Assembly: GCA_016124535.1 (NCBI GenBank)
Contig: WGNK01000004.1
Coordinates: 96,157 to 160,156, forward strand
DNA: 64,000 nucleotides
Origin: Azospirillum sp.
Lineage (GTDB): Bacteria > Pseudomonadota > Alphaproteobacteria > Azospirillales > Azospirillaceae
Reading direction: 5' to 3'
Shown: positions 27,106-39,300 of the stretch, piece by piece
Numbering within the stretch: position 1 is the stretch's first letter
How the letters are laid out: the number at the start of each line of letters is the position of its first letter
Program-made: the position numbers and the translations under genes
The notes under the pieces: generated by a model
The model's database searches: none
Told to the model about the DNA's origin: nothing
The model's input: the letters and a program-made list of their open reading frames with translations, nothing else

Positions 27106-27846
27106 TCGAAACGCGCGCCACCAAGAACCTGACCGAGCGTCATCCGTCAAGCCAGTTCCGCCAGGCGGCGGCGGCGATCGACGCCGCCGGCCCGCCGCGC
27201 CAGTTCCTCCGAGATTTCAGCGGAAGGGCGGAACGTCGAGGCCCCTCGTCTTGATCTCACCATGCAGCGGCACGTCGGAGACGCACAGAAGCGTGCCACA
27301 GGGAATCCGGTGCCTGAAGCCGTTTGCGCCAACGGTCGCCGATTCCATGGCGACCGCGATGGCGCGAGACATCTCCAGTTTTTGTATGATTTCGTCGAAC
27401 GGCAACAATTCCCAATTGCAATTATCGGTGGTTAATACGGTACCGGTCCGGTAATACCGTTTTAAATACTTTCGCTTTTCTGTTCAATTTCCTCTGGACA
27501 CCCTACCAAATTTCGCTCGCTTCCCCAACAGAGGCGGTACCTCGGGCAATAGTCCAAAGCATCGATCATGTCGCGCCGACGTGACATATTGAAACTCCTT
27601 TTTCGACAAAGTTATGCTACGTAAATTTGACAGACTTTCAATATTTTGCGAATTTGGCGGTTGTGTAAAATTAAGCAACTAAAATAGTAAATTTATATCT
27701 ATGCCAGAATTGTCGGCGGCCGGCCACGCCGACGGGCCGTCTTACGAACCGTTGCATCCCGCGGCGATCGGCGCCCCGCCTGCAGTGATTCCGCCCTCGC
27801 GGGCGTGCCCGATTATTCGTAATTTAACCGAACCGGCGTTAAGCTG
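27106..27846. other. Long intergenic region with decayed gene remnant
   Basis: It holds a fragment of AMP nucleosidase on the minus strand (separate entry). An AT-rich stretch follows from about 27410 to 27710, with a dyad ACGGTA-N12-TACCGT at 27437-27460. The last 130 bases lead into the patatin-like gene and probably contain its promoter. Short ORFs here show no family signal. Confidence 0.55.
27241..27369 (-). pseudogene. amn: Remnant of AMP nucleosidase C-terminal region
   Basis: The translation reads SRAIAVAMESATVGANGFRH, then RIPCGTLLCVSDVPLHGEIK. This matches the conserved C-terminal block of Amn (AMP to adenine plus ribose-5-phosphate) as I know it. About 43 residues are recognisable. 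The rest of the gene is missing on both sides. The catalytic VDMESAT motif has become VAMESAT, losing the Asp. This is a relic of a lost gene, not a functional enzyme. Confidence 0.7.
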
Positions 27847-28878
27847 ATGATCGCAACGTCAACCGTAAGGGTGTCTTGGGTGGGCGAGCCGATGGACAGA
27901 GATTTCGGACAATTGCGATTGAGACCCCGGATCGGCCTGGCGCTGGGCGGCGGGGTGGCGCGCGGCTGGGCTCATATCGGGGTGCTGCGCGGCCTGCGCC
28001 GGTACGGCATCGTGCCCGACATCATTGCCGGCTCGTCGGTCGGTGCCCTGGTCGGCGGCTTCTATCTGGCCGGGCATCTGCAGACCCTGGAGGACTGGGC
28101 CCGCCAGCTCAACAAGCTCAAGATCGTCGGCTACCTCGATCTCAGGCTGGCCAGCGGCGGCCTGATCGCCGGCACCAAGCTGATCAACGAGATGCGCCGC
28201 CATCTGGGTGACCTGCGCATCGAGGACCTGGCGATTCCGTTTGTTGCGATTGCCACCGATCTGGCGACCGGCCACGAGGTCTGGCTGCGCGAGGGCAGCG
28301 TGGTCGACTCCCTGCGCGCGTCGTTCTCGCTGCCGGGGGTGTTTCCGCCGATGATGGTCGATGGCCGCTATCTGATCGACGGCGCGCTGGTGGATCCGGT
28401 CCCGGTTTCCGCCTGTCGGTCGATGGGGGCGGAGATGGTGATTGCGGTCAATCTCGCTGGCGACCTGATCGGCAAGTCGCGCCGGATTGCTACTGAGGTG
28501 CCGGTCGCCGGCGGCTTCGACCTGATGCGGCTGCTCGAGGAACAGGCGGCTGCGGCGATGCCGTTGTCGCCGCTCAACGCCCTGACCCGCCGCCTGTTCA
28601 ATCGCGATCCCGGCATACCCAGTCTGTTTGGCGTGATGGTGTCGTCCCTTGGCATCATCATTGACCGCGTCACCCGGATGCGGCTGGCCGGCGACCCGCC
28701 CGACGTCCATATTGCACCGCGGCTCGGCCATATCGGGCTGCTGGAGTTCGATCGTGCCGAGGAGATGATCGTCGAAGGCGAAGCGGCGGTTGAGCGCGCG
28801 GTGCCCGAACTGATGGACGCTTTGACCGTGTTCAGCCACGGCGCGCGGGAGTCGGTGCGCGGCGACATGACCGGCTGA
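27847..28878 (+). CDS. Patatin-like phospholipase (NTE/RssA family)
   Basis: 343 residues if started at ATG 27847; ATG 27892 (MDRDFGQLRLR) is an equally reasonable start. Oxyanion-hole motif ALGGGVARGWAHIGVL, nucleophile serine in IAGSSVGALVGG, and the catalytic Asp in LIDGALVDPVP make a complete Ser-Asp dyad. No signal peptide; acts on membrane lipids from the cytosol or inner membrane. The region up to residue about 340 includes a family-typical C-terminal helical part. It stands alone, followed by 400 non-coding bases. Confidence 0.9.
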   Translation: MIATSTVRVSWVGEPMDRDFGQLRLRPRIGLALGGGVARGWAHIGVLRGLRRYGIVPDIIAGSSVGALVGGFYLAGHLQTLEDWARQLNKLKIVGYLDLRLASGGLIAGTKLINEMRRHLGDLRIEDLAIPFVAIATDLATGHEVWLREGSVVDSLRASFSLPGVFPPMMVDGRYLIDGALVDPVPVSACRSMGAEMVIAVNLAGDLIGKSRRIATEVPVAGGFDLMRLLEEQAAAAMPLSPLNALTRRLFNRDPGIPSLFGVMVSSLGIIIDRVTRMRLAGDPPDVHIAPRLGHIGLLEFDRAEEMIVEGEAAVERAVPELMDALTVFSHGARESVRGDMTG

Positions 28879-29279
28879 ACCGCCGGAGGACCGGCCGGAC
28901 GCCCGCCGGCGTTTCCGGCGTGCGGCAACGCCCCGCTCTTCGAATTTTCGGCCAGACCCAGCGGTACCGGCGCGATCGGCGCCGTGCGCCCTGATTCGTT
29001 ACCCCGCCCCCGTGCGCCCATTCCCTGGCCCCGATTCGCTGCCCCGATTCGCTGCAACGCAGCATCCGCGGTGCCGGGACGGGAAACTCCTTGCCAATTT
29101 GGGGGAGGCGGCCCTAGAAGAGCCGCAGATCCTGCCGCGGCGCCGGTTCCGGCCGCCGCACCCGGTCCCGGTATAGCTATGGCGAACCTGTCACAATACC
29201 AGGAAATCCATGATATGCCACGCCTTTCCACCTTGCGGGAAGGGCCGGTCGTTCCTATTGACAAGGACGCGGCCGTACC
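28879..29279. other. Intergenic region before shc
   Basis: A GC-rich imperfect hairpin (GCCGGCGTTTCCGGC at about 28909-28923) just after the lipase stop may terminate that transcript. The remainder is leader/promoter DNA for shc. A TTGACA lies at 29259 but too close to the ATG to be its only promoter. A 124-codon frame (28984-29358) has no family signal. Confidence 0.45.
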
Positions 29280-31319
29280 ATGTCTGGGGGCGGCCGGTCA
29301 AAACAACAGTCAACCGCGCTGGCCCGGCGCAATCGCCGGACCGGCGGCAACTTCTTGAATGATCAGGCTTTGGGAATGATCATGGACGGCTTCACCCTCG
29401 GAGTAGCTCCCTCGGAAAGTCTCGACGCGCTGGTCGAGAATGCCCGCAGTCAGCTGAAACACTTGCAGCAAAACGACGGCCATTGGGTCTTCGAGCTGGA
29501 GGCCGATACTACGATCCCGGCAGAATATATCTTCTATAAACACTATTTCGGCGAGATCGATCCTGATCTGGAAACTGCGATCGGCACTTATCTGCGCGAG
29601 ACTCAGGGCAAGCACGGCGGTTGGCCGCTGTTCCATGACGGCGACCTGAACCTCAGCGCGTCGGTCAAGGCCTATTACGCGCTGAAGCTGATTGGCGACG
29701 ATATTGACGCACCGCACATGCGCCGCGCCCGCCAGGCGATTTTGGCCGAGGGCGGTGCCGCCAGGACCAATGTGTTCACCCGCTTCGCGCTCGCGCTGTT
29801 CGGACAGGTGCCGTGGCGCGCGGTGCCGGTGATGCTGGTCGAAATCCTGCTGATGCCGCGCTGGTTCCCGTTCCACCTGTCCAAGGTGTCGTACTGGTCG
29901 CGGGTGGTCGTGGTGCCACTGCTGGTCCTGATGGCGCAGAAGCCCCGCGCGCGCAATCCCAAGGGTATTGGCGTGCCCGAATTGTTCGTGGTGCCGCCCG
30001 ACCAGGAGCGCAACTACAACAGCAACCCGACCGGATCGATCTGGGGCGACTTGCTGCTGGTCGGCGACCGCGTCGCCGGAGTGGTCGAGCCGCTGCTGCC
30101 GCGGTTCCTGCGCCGACGCGCGATCGACAAGGCGGTCGGCTTCATCACCGAGCGGCTCAACGGCGAAGACGGCCTGGGCGCGATCTTTCCGGCGATGGTC
30201 AATGCCGTCCTGGCGCTCGACTCGCTGGGCTATGGCCAGGACCATCCCGACATGATCATCGCCCGACGGGCGGTCGATAAGCTGCTGATGCGCAGCGAGG
30301 GGCGGGTCTATTGTCAGCCCTGCGTGTCGCCGGTATGGGACACCGGACTGGCGACCCATGCCCTGATGGAAGCCGGCGAGACCGGCGACAGCGCGGCGGT
30401 TCGCGGCGGGCTGGAGTGGCTGCGCCAGCGCCAGATTCTCGACCGGGTCGGCGATTGGGCCGAGGGCATGAAGAATCCGCCGCGGCCGGGCGGCTGGGCG
30501 TTTCAGTACGGCAACGACTTCTATCCCGATGTCGATGACACCGCGGTGGTGGCGATGGCCCTGCACCGCTCGGGCGACCCGCGCTATCAGGAAGCGCTGG
30601 AGCGGGCGGCGGAATGGGTGATCGGGCTCCAGAGCAAGAATGGCGGCTGGGGGGCCTATGATGCCGACAACACCAATTATTACCTGAACCATATCCCGTT
30701 CGCCGATCATGGTGCGTTGCTCGACCCGCCGTCGGCCGATGTCAGCGCCCGCTGCATCGGCATGCTGGCACAGCTGGGCTATCCGCTCGACCATCCGGCG
30801 ATTGTCCGTGGCGTGGAGTATCTGCTGCGCGAGCAGGAGCCGGACGGCTCGTGGTATGGCCGCTGGGGTGCGAATTACGTCTATGGTACCTGGTCGGTGC
30901 TGTGTGCGCTGAACGCGATCGGCATGGACATGCAGAGCGAGCCGATCCGTCGTGCCGTCGCCTGGCTGGTGGCCCGCCAGCGGCCCGACGGCGGCTGGGG
31001 CGAGGATTGCGCGACCTATTGGGGCGAGCGCAAGGCTGAGGTCAAGGCAAGCACGCCGTCGCAGACCGCCTGGGGTGTGCTCGGCCTGATGGCGGCCGGC
31101 GAAGTCCATCACGACGCGACCCGCCGCGGTGTCGCCTATCTCCAGGAGGCACCGCGCACCGGTGCCCGCTGGCACGAGAAGCTATTCACCGGCGTGGGTT
31201 TCCCGCGGGTCTTTTACCTGCGGTACCACGGCTATGCCGCCTATTTCCCGCTTTGGGCGTTGGCGCGCTACCGCAGCCTGGTCCGGCGCAACGATCCCCA
31301 GGTCCAGTTCGGGATTTGA
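29280..31319 (+). CDS. shc: Squalene--hopene cyclase
   Basis: 679 residues from ATG 29280. Internal ATGs at 29379 and 29385 are alternatives because the first 35 residues are not conserved. The protonating motif DVDDTA is at 417-422. Several QW repeats are visible (e.g. QSKNGGWGAYD, RQRPDGGWGED, REQEPDGSWYGRWG). It cyclises squalene to hopene or diplopterol at the inner membrane, giving hopanoids, sterol-like lipids that tighten membranes. In some diazotrophs hopanoids are linked to nitrogenase protection. No other hpn gene is in the window. Confidence 0.95.
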   Translation: MSGGGRSKQQSTALARRNRRTGGNFLNDQALGMIMDGFTLGVAPSESLDALVENARSQLKHLQQNDGHWVFELEADTTIPAEYIFYKHYFGEIDPDLETAIGTYLRETQGKHGGWPLFHDGDLNLSASVKAYYALKLIGDDIDAPHMRRARQAILAEGGAARTNVFTRFALALFGQVPWRAVPVMLVEILLMPRWFPFHLSKVSYWSRVVVVPLLVLMAQKPRARNPKGIGVPELFVVPPDQERNYNSNPTGSIWGDLLLVGDRVAGVVEPLLPRFLRRRAIDKAVGFITERLNGEDGLGAIFPAMVNAVLALDSLGYGQDHPDMIIARRAVDKLLMRSEGRVYCQPCVSPVWDTGLATHALMEAGETGDSAAVRGGLEWLRQRQILDRVGDWAEGMKNPPRPGGWAFQYGNDFYPDVDDTAVVAMALHRSGDPRYQEALERAAEWVIGLQSKNGGWGAYDADNTNYYLNHIPFADHGALLDPPSADVSARCIGMLAQLGYPLDHPAIVRGVEYLLREQEPDGSWYGRWGANYVYGTWSVLCALNAIGMDMQSEPIRRAVAWLVARQRPDGGWGEDCATYWGERKAEVKASTPSQTAWGVLGLMAAGEVHHDATRRGVAYLQEAPRTGARWHEKLFTGVGFPRVFYLRYHGYAAYFPLWALARYRSLVRRNDPQVQFGI

Positions 31320-31462
31320 ACGGTGCGGGCGCTCTGACGGCGCGGCCGGCGGCGGGGCTGTCGGCGGTCCGCGGGTATCCCCCCCGTGATCGCTCTTGCC
31401 AAGGGCCTCGCGCCGTCTTAAATCGACGGCGATGAATGGTTTTTCATGAGGGGAGGCAATCG

Positions 31463-31606
31463 ATGGCGAGCCACGCGACGACCACCGTCAGTGACGACAT
31501 GGTCCGCAACCATGCTGAAGTTTGGCACGGCTTTACCCGCTTTATGATCTTCGGCATCAGCGCCGTGGTCGTGCTGCTGGTCGGGATGGCGGCGTTCCTG
31601 CTCTAA
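31463..31606 (+). CDS. aa3-type cytochrome c oxidase subunit IV
   Basis: 47 residues: MASHATTTVSDDMVRNHAEV, then WHGFTRFMIFGISAVVVLLV and a short hydrophobic end. This is the small alphaproteobacterial subunit IV (COX4_pro_2 type): a short polar N-terminus with the W-x-x-F motif and one TM helix. GGGAGG precedes the ATG. Not next to the other oxidase genes here. It is followed by a bidirectional terminator. Confidence 0.85.
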   Translation: MASHATTTVSDDMVRNHAEVWHGFTRFMIFGISAVVVLLVGMAAFLL

Positions 31607-31717
31607 GCGGCCCCTGCTCTAAGCGGCAGTACGCTCCGAGCAGACCCAACGGGAAACCGCGGTCGCGAGATCGCTGGCTTAAGGTTACGGCCCGGTTTAC
31701 GATTACGGCTAAGCGGC

Positions 31718-31758
31718 AAAAAAGCCAGGCCCGACGGCAGCGCCGGGCCTGGCTTTTT
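31718..31758. terminator. Bidirectional rho-independent terminator
   Basis: A-run, stem GCCAGGCCCG, loop of ten bases, stem CGGGCCTGGC, then TTTTT. It serves the plus-strand oxidase subunit gene and the convergent ndk gene. Confidence 0.9.
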
Positions 31759-31790
31759 GCGGGTGCCGTTTTGCTGGTCCGCGGCCGGCC

Positions 31791-32213
31791 TCAGCCGACG
31801 ATTTCGCTCTTGCTGAAGAAGAACTTGATCTCGCGCGCGGCATTCTCGCCGCTGTCGGAGCCGTGAACCGAATTGGCCTCGACCGATTCCGCGAAATCCT
31901 TGCGGATGGTGCCCTCGGCGGCATTGGCCGGATTGGTGGCGCCCATGATCTCGCGGTTGCGCGCGACCGCGTTCTCGCCTTCCAGCACCTGAACCACCAC
32001 CGGTCCGGAGGTCATGAAGGTGCACAGCTCGTCGAAAAATGAGCGTTCGGCGTGGACCGAATAGAACTTCTCCGCTTGATCGCGGGTCAGGCGGATTCGC
32101 TTCTGGGCCACGATCCGCAGTCCGGCATCTTCGAACCGGGCATTGATCTTGCCGGTCAGATTGCGGCGGGTGGCATCGGGTTTGATGATTGACAGGGTCC
32201 GTTCGACCGGCAT
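31791..32213 (-). CDS. ndk: Nucleoside diphosphate kinase
   Basis: 140 residues, normal length. [17 protein letters not shown] start, [17 protein letters not shown], and the phospho-histidine His117 in NSVHGSDS. It equilibrates NTP/NDP pools. ATG 32213; the frame extends upstream without support. Transcribed towards the bidirectional terminator at 31718-31758. Confidence 0.97.
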   Translation of the reverse strand: MPVERTLSIIKPDATRRNLTGKINARFEDAGLRIVAQKRIRLTRDQAEKFYSVHAERSFFDELCTFMTSGPVVVQVLEGENAVARNREIMGATNPANAAEGTIRKDFAESVEANSVHGSDSGENAAREIKFFFSKSEIVG

Positions 32214-32387
32214 GGGAACTGTGCTCCACAGCTTGCGCGAAATTCGCGGGGTTATAGCCCCGGCCAGAGGTACCGGCAACGGCAACCTGTCGTGGTCGGG
32301 TGGGTTTTTTCTTTCGCGGCCCGGCAGCGATCGGTCAATCGGGCCGGCTTCACCAGGGCAGGCCTTGCGTGCTATCACCCGCCGGCC

Positions 32388-34292
<1,905 letters not shown>

Positions 34293-34309
34293 AAGGACGG
34301 CCCAGTCCC

Positions 34310-34981
34310 ATGGCCAGTCTGCGCGATGACGACCCTGCCGGGACCAACGCTATCCCGGACCAACCCCATGATATCCGCAAGGTTTCAGAGATATTGGCCG
34401 AATTCAGGGCGACCCTGCCGGAAGGCCGGGTATCGATGGCCGACGCGGTGGCGGCTTTGGGCAGCCGATCCTTCGGCAGCTGCGTCCTGGTTTTGGCCGT
34501 GCCGACCATCCTGCCGATCCCGCTCGGGGTCTCGGTTCTATTCAATCTGCCGATTGTGATCTTTGCGGCACAGATGGTCGCCGGGCGCGGTGCCGTTGCG
34601 TTGCCGGCATGGCTGCTCGGACGCTCGATGGCCTCCGCCGATGCCGGGCGTCTGCTCGACCGGCTGATCGCACTGGTGTGCCGGGTCGAGCGTCTGTCGC
34701 GGCCGCGCCTGCTTGGGCTGGTCGGGCCCGGAAGCGAGCGCTGGCTTGGGTTTGCCTGCTTCCTGATGGCGGTAATCGCAACGATTCCCTTGCCGCTGGT
34801 CGGCTGGCTGCCGGGCTTTGGCCTGGTCTTGATCGGTCTCGGTCTGATCGAACGGGACGGCAACGCGGTGGTGATCGGTCTCGGTTTCGGGATCGCCGCG
34901 CTGGTCTTCTTTCTGGCGGTCGCCTATGGCCTGCTGTACGCCGGCAATGCGCTGTTCAGCGCTCCGATCGGCGTGTATTAG
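34310..34981 (+). CDS. ExoD-family exopolysaccharide synthesis protein
   Basis: 223 residues with at least four hydrophobic segments (CVLVLAVPTILPIPLG, NLPIVIFAAQMVAG, FACFLMAVIATIPLPLVGWLPGFGLVLIGLGLIERDG, the last helix near the C-terminus). The motif SRSFGSCVLVLAVPTILPIPLG and the paired arrangement are typical of ExoD, an inner-membrane protein affecting exopolysaccharide and alkaline tolerance in rhizobia. The ATG at 34310 follows 17 bases after the ABC-F stop. Confidence 0.85.
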   Translation: MASLRDDDPAGTNAIPDQPHDIRKVSEILAEFRATLPEGRVSMADAVAALGSRSFGSCVLVLAVPTILPIPLGVSVLFNLPIVIFAAQMVAGRGAVALPAWLLGRSMASADAGRLLDRLIALVCRVERLSRPRLLGLVGPGSERWLGFACFLMAVIATIPLPLVGWLPGFGLVLIGLGLIERDGNAVVIGLGFGIAALVFFLAVAYGLLYAGNALFSAPIGVY

Positions 34982-35125
34982 TCGGCGGTTTTTGTTCGTT
35001 GTTGATGCCGCCACGAATTTGTTACATGAAGCGCCATCCGGTCGGGCTTCGAAAGAGTCGAGGTTGCTGCGGGTTTGCCCTCGCGCCGGCCGTCCGCGTC
35101 ACCACTCACCGGCGAAAGGCCGAAC

Positions 35126-35737
35126 ATGTCTCAGACCGAATTGATCGTCGCCGACAAAGCGAAATCCGACAAAGTGCCGCCCGCGGCGTGGGTGTTCTTC
35201 CAGCGTTGGCTGGCCAACCCGATCTCGATGGGCTCGATCATCCCCTCGTCTGCCGGCCTGCGCAAGCTGGTTTCCAAGAACCTGATTTGCAACTCGGAGC
35301 AGATCGTCGTCGAGTTCGGCGGCGGTACCGGCGCGATTACCCGTGCCATTCTCGAAGGCGGTGTTCCGGCCGAGCGGGTCTACACGATAGAGATCGATCC
35401 CGAACTCGCCGGGTTCCTGCGCAAGACCTATCCCGACGTCAACGTGATCCACGGCGATTGCCGCAACGTTGATGAGATGATCGGTCCGGACCTGATCGGC
35501 AAGGTCGGCACCATCATCGTCGGCATCCCGATGGTGATGCTGCCGCTCGGCCTGCAGAAGGAAATCGTCGCAGCGATCTTCCGGGTCCTGCCCAAGGGTG
35601 CCCGGTTCCTGCTCTACACCTACTGCGCCACCTCGCCGCTCGACATGAAAAAGCTCGGGCTCAAAGGCCGGCGTCTGGGCTTCACCCTGCACAATTTCCC
35701 GTTCGCCTCGGTGTGGGGCTACAGCCTGGCCGATTGA
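35126..35737 (+). CDS. PmtA-like phospholipid N-methyltransferase (class I SAM)
   Basis: 203 residues. The SAM-binding motif VVEFGGGTGAITRAIL is followed by VYTIEIDPELAGFLRK and INVIHGDC-type acidic positions (NVIHGDCRNVDEM). The N-terminal WLANPISMGSIIPSS is typical of the PmtA group that methylates phosphatidylethanolamine towards phosphatidylcholine. Other methyltransferases (ribosomal RNA adenine dimethylase-like) are less likely. Followed directly by a strong terminator, so monocistronic. Confidence 0.8.
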   Translation: MSQTELIVADKAKSDKVPPAAWVFFQRWLANPISMGSIIPSSAGLRKLVSKNLICNSEQIVVEFGGGTGAITRAILEGGVPAERVYTIEIDPELAGFLRKTYPDVNVIHGDCRNVDEMIGPDLIGKVGTIIVGIPMVMLPLGLQKEIVAAIFRVLPKGARFLLYTYCATSPLDMKKLGLKGRRLGFTLHNFPFASVWGYSLAD

Positions 35738-35773
35738 GTCCACACTTCTCGGCATCACCGGCGACGCGATCGA

Positions 35774-35801
35774 CCAGGGGCCGTCGGCCCCTGGTTTTTT
35801 T
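35774..35801 (+). terminator. Rho-independent terminator
   Basis: CCAGGGGCC, loop GTC, GGCCCCTGG, then seven T. Ends the methyltransferase transcript. Confidence 0.95.
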
Positions 35802-35874
35802 GGCATCGGGAATTTCGACCGCTGGGCACTGGCCCCGGAGAGTGCCCCCAGGGTGTGCCAGGGAGAGAGACGGT

Positions 35875-36372
35875 ATGGCCGAGCGACCGCTGAGCCCCAG
35901 CGCGCAACGCGTGCAGGATGTCTTGGAGAGTCTGGGTTGCCGCGGGCGCGTGGTCGAACTCGCCGACTCGACGCGGACCGCGGCCGAGGCGGCGGCGGCG
36001 GTCGGCTGCAGTGTCGGCGAGATCGCCAAATCACTGATCTTCAAGACCAAGGACAGCGGCCGGCCGGTGCTGGTGATTGCCAGCGGCAGCAACCGGGTCA
36101 ACGAAAAGGCGCTGGGCCGCCGCCTGGAAACCGCACTCGGCGGGGAACGGCTGGTCCGGGCTGACCCCGACTTCGTCCGCCGGGTCACCGGCTTTGCAAT
36201 TGGCGGCGTGCCGCCGGTCGGCCATGCCGAATCGCCGGTGGTGGCGATCGATTCCGACTTGTTCGACTATCAGCGGATTTGGGCCGCAGCCGGCACACCG
36301 TTTGCGGTGTTCCCGCTGACCCCGGACGAATTGCAGCGGATCACCGGCGGCACCGTCGAAACCGTGACCTGA
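35875..36372 (+). CDS. YbaK/ProX-type aminoacyl-tRNA deacylase
   Basis: 165 residues. It contains the YbaK-domain segments AAAAVGCSVGEIAKSLIFKTK, VLVIASGSNRVNEKAL, VTGFAIGGVPPVGH and AAGTPFAVFPLTPDEL. It hydrolyses mischarged tRNA (Cys- or Ala-tRNAPro) as a trans-editing factor. GGGAGAGAGACGGT precedes ATG 35875. It is convergent with the caspase-domain gene 15 bases away. Confidence 0.92.
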   Translation: MAERPLSPSAQRVQDVLESLGCRGRVVELADSTRTAAEAAAAVGCSVGEIAKSLIFKTKDSGRPVLVIASGSNRVNEKALGRRLETALGGERLVRADPDFVRRVTGFAIGGVPPVGHAESPVVAIDSDLFDYQRIWAAAGTPFAVFPLTPDELQRITGGTVETVT

Positions 36373-36387
36373 ACCGCCGGCCCCCGC

Positions 36388-39300
36388 TCAACGAATTTTC
36401 GCCATTGGGAAGGGGCGGGCGCCTTCCGAACTGATCTTGAACACCGCCTGCTGCTGCCAGCGCTTCTCGTCGGCCAGGTGGGCCACTTCTTCCTGGACGA
36501 ACAGCCCGACATTGAAATTGCTGATAATACCCTCGCGATTGGCGTCGGCACCGCCTTCCAGCGCCTTGACCAGGGCATAGGCCATCAGGCCGTTGTGGCC
36601 GTCATAGCTGTCGAGTGCCTCTTCCAGACTGGCCGAGGCGGCCAGGACGTAGCGGCCGGCCTCATGGCCGATCTTGGCGGCATCGTCGTTGGTCAGCGCG
36701 CCGGCATGACAGGTGTCGAGGAACAGGAAGCTGTTCTTGGCCCGGATGCGGCTGATCAGTTCGACCAGGCGGTCTTCCGGCAGGGCCTCGGTGGTCAGGC
36801 TGCGGACCGAACTGACGTTCTGGGTGACGAAGTAGTAACGGTCGATGCCGAACTGCGGCAGATTGGCGATGCCGTGTCCCGCCAGATAGATCAGCGCGGT
36901 GTCGTCGGGCAGCGACTCCTTGGCCAGGCGCGCCAGCCCCTCGGCGATGGCCGGGGGCGTGGCCTGTTCGTCGTAGAGTTCGGTGACGAAGATCTCGCCG
37001 TAAAGCGGGGCACTGCGACTGCGGATCGCACCGACGAAAGCCTTGGCATCGGCGACGGCGTAGCGCAGCGGCGGTACGCCGTCGCCCTGGTAGCGGTTGA
37101 TCCCGGCGGCGAGCACGAACAGGCGTGGCCTGGTTGGAGTCTGGGCCACCTGTTGCTGCTGCTTCTGGGCCGGAGCGGTCAACTCGATGGCGGCGGAGCG
37201 TTCGAAGACCGACCCGGAGCTTTCATAAGCGCGGATGAAGATGCGGTTGGGCCCGGCGTCGAGCGGGATGGTTCGGGTGATCAGCTCGCCAGCGGCGGCC
37301 GGTCCCGGGGCGGCGGCGGGTGGCGCGGCCGGCGCCTGCTCCCGGACCCGGGCAAAGCCGCGGCTGACCGTCTCGCGGCTGATATTGCGGTCATTGAGGA
37401 AGATATCGACGGCGCCGATCCCGCCGCCGCGATCGGCGACTTTGAACGTCAGCATGATCGAGGCGGTGCCGGTGGGCAGGTTGGCGGTGAAGGCGGCGGC
37501 ATTGCCGCCGGCCGGTGCGGCCGGCGCCGCAGGCTCGGTCGGGACGACGGTCAGGCCGCGGCTCGCCTGGGCAACGTCGATCGGCGCGCAGCCGCGGGCG
37601 TCGGTGGTCGGCTGGACCTGAGGCGCCGGGGGCGCAGTGGATGGGGTGCCGGGGGCGACGCGGGCGAAGCCGCGCGATTCGGGCAAGCAGTATTCGACCA
37701 GCTCGATGCCGGGCAGCGGCCGCTGATCGAGGCGGGCGCGAACATCGCCAATGCGCGCCAGATGGGCCTGGATTTCCGCGATCCCGCGACCGCTCAGCTT
37801 GGCCAGGATCAACTCGGGCGCATAATAGAGGCGGTAGAGCTGGGAGAAATCGACCCAGTCCGGCACCCGGTTCTTGCCCTGGTTCAGCAGGAAGCCGACC
37901 AGCTCCTTGCCGCCCAGATCCGAGTGGTCGAAGAAGGCCTCGGGGAGCCACGAGACCCAGCGCTTGCCATCGGGGTCTGGAAACAGCGCGGTCAATTCTT
38001 CCAGCTCACGGCCCGGCGCCAGCCCGAACCAGCGCAGGGTCCCGTCGCCGAGGGCGGCGACCGCGACCCGGCCATCGCCGGAGACGACGACCCCCCAGAC
38101 CGCACCAGGCACCGCGACCCGGCGCAGTTCGATGCCGCGGCTGTCATAGAGCCGGAGGTAAAAGTCGGTGCCGAGCAGGAAGCTGCGTTCATCCGGCGCG
38201 ATCGCCAGGCTGAGCGAGCGCTCGGTCGAGTCGAGCGGCAGCTTGGTGCGGCCGAGTTTCGGCGCCGTGCTGTTCTTCCAATCGGTCAACTTCAGCCGTG
38301 CGCTCTGAACCAGCGGTCCGGCCATTGCCGGGTTGGGTGGCGGGTCGTGGAGGAACTTGCGGCTGCGGAAATCGAAGCGATAGGGGTCGCGACCGCCCTT
38401 GGCCATGCCGAAATCCACGGTCATGCCGTCCTGCGACAGGGCGAAGCGGCCGTCGGCGATGTCACGAAAGTCGCCGATGCTGCCGCCCAGGTAATAGTGC
38501 GGCACGCCGCCCTCGGCGATCCGGCCCCAGGAGGGGTCGGCGCTGGCGTAGAGCGCGCCGCCGCCGGGCAGGCCCAGGATTTGATTGATCGAATCCCGCG
38601 TCACCGGAATGTCGGTCGCCGGCCCCATGCCGAAATCGACCCAGCGGCGCACGATCACCCGGCCGTCGCGGCCGAGCACCGTGCCGCCGGCGAGCAGTTG
38701 CAGCGCGCCGGCGTCGTGGCTCCAGGCCACTGCCGCGAGGTTGCCCTGGCGCAGGTCGCTGGTATTCGGGCTGAATCGGGGGGCAAGGTCGCGGCCGGAC
38801 ACGACATCGACCTTGGCCTGGTCGGCGTAGCCGACCGCCAGCATGGCGCCGTCGGGCGAGAAGTCGAGTGAGAACGGCAGGCGGCCGCTCGGCGCCTTGC
38901 GCTTGGCGACCAGCTTGAACGACTCGTCGTAGAGCCGCAACTCGCCATCGAAGGACGCGGTGGCCATCCGGCCGCTGCGGTCGAATGCGATCCAGGTGGT
39001 GCGGGCCCGGTAGCCCTTGTCCTCGGCAACCACGCGGCCGGTCTTGGCGTCCCAGATCCGGATGCCGGCGGTCCCGCCGAAACCGGCGGCAAAGTAGCGG
39101 CCGTCGGGCGACCAGCTGAGGTGGTTGATCTGGCTCGGCACCACCAGGCGGGCCCGCAACGCCTGGGTCTCGACGTTGAACAGGTAGAGCACCGGCGCAC
39201 CGTCCCAGCGCCCGGTGTCGCCTGAGGTGACCAGGGAGCGTCCGTCCGGCGACAGCGCCACCGCGTAGAGCGCACCGATACTGCCGGCCTCGACCGGAAC

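Noticed and set aside
27484..27678. 64-codon minus-strand frame in AT-rich gap
   Set aside because: No ribosome-binding site, no family signal, and located in eroding intergenic DNA.
29310..31175. 621-codon minus-strand frame
   Set aside because: Antisense to squalene-hopene cyclase, whose motifs are unmistakable.
36478..38871. 797-codon open frame on the plus strand
   Set aside because: Shadow of the WD40-caspase gene on the other strand; no start signal or family features.
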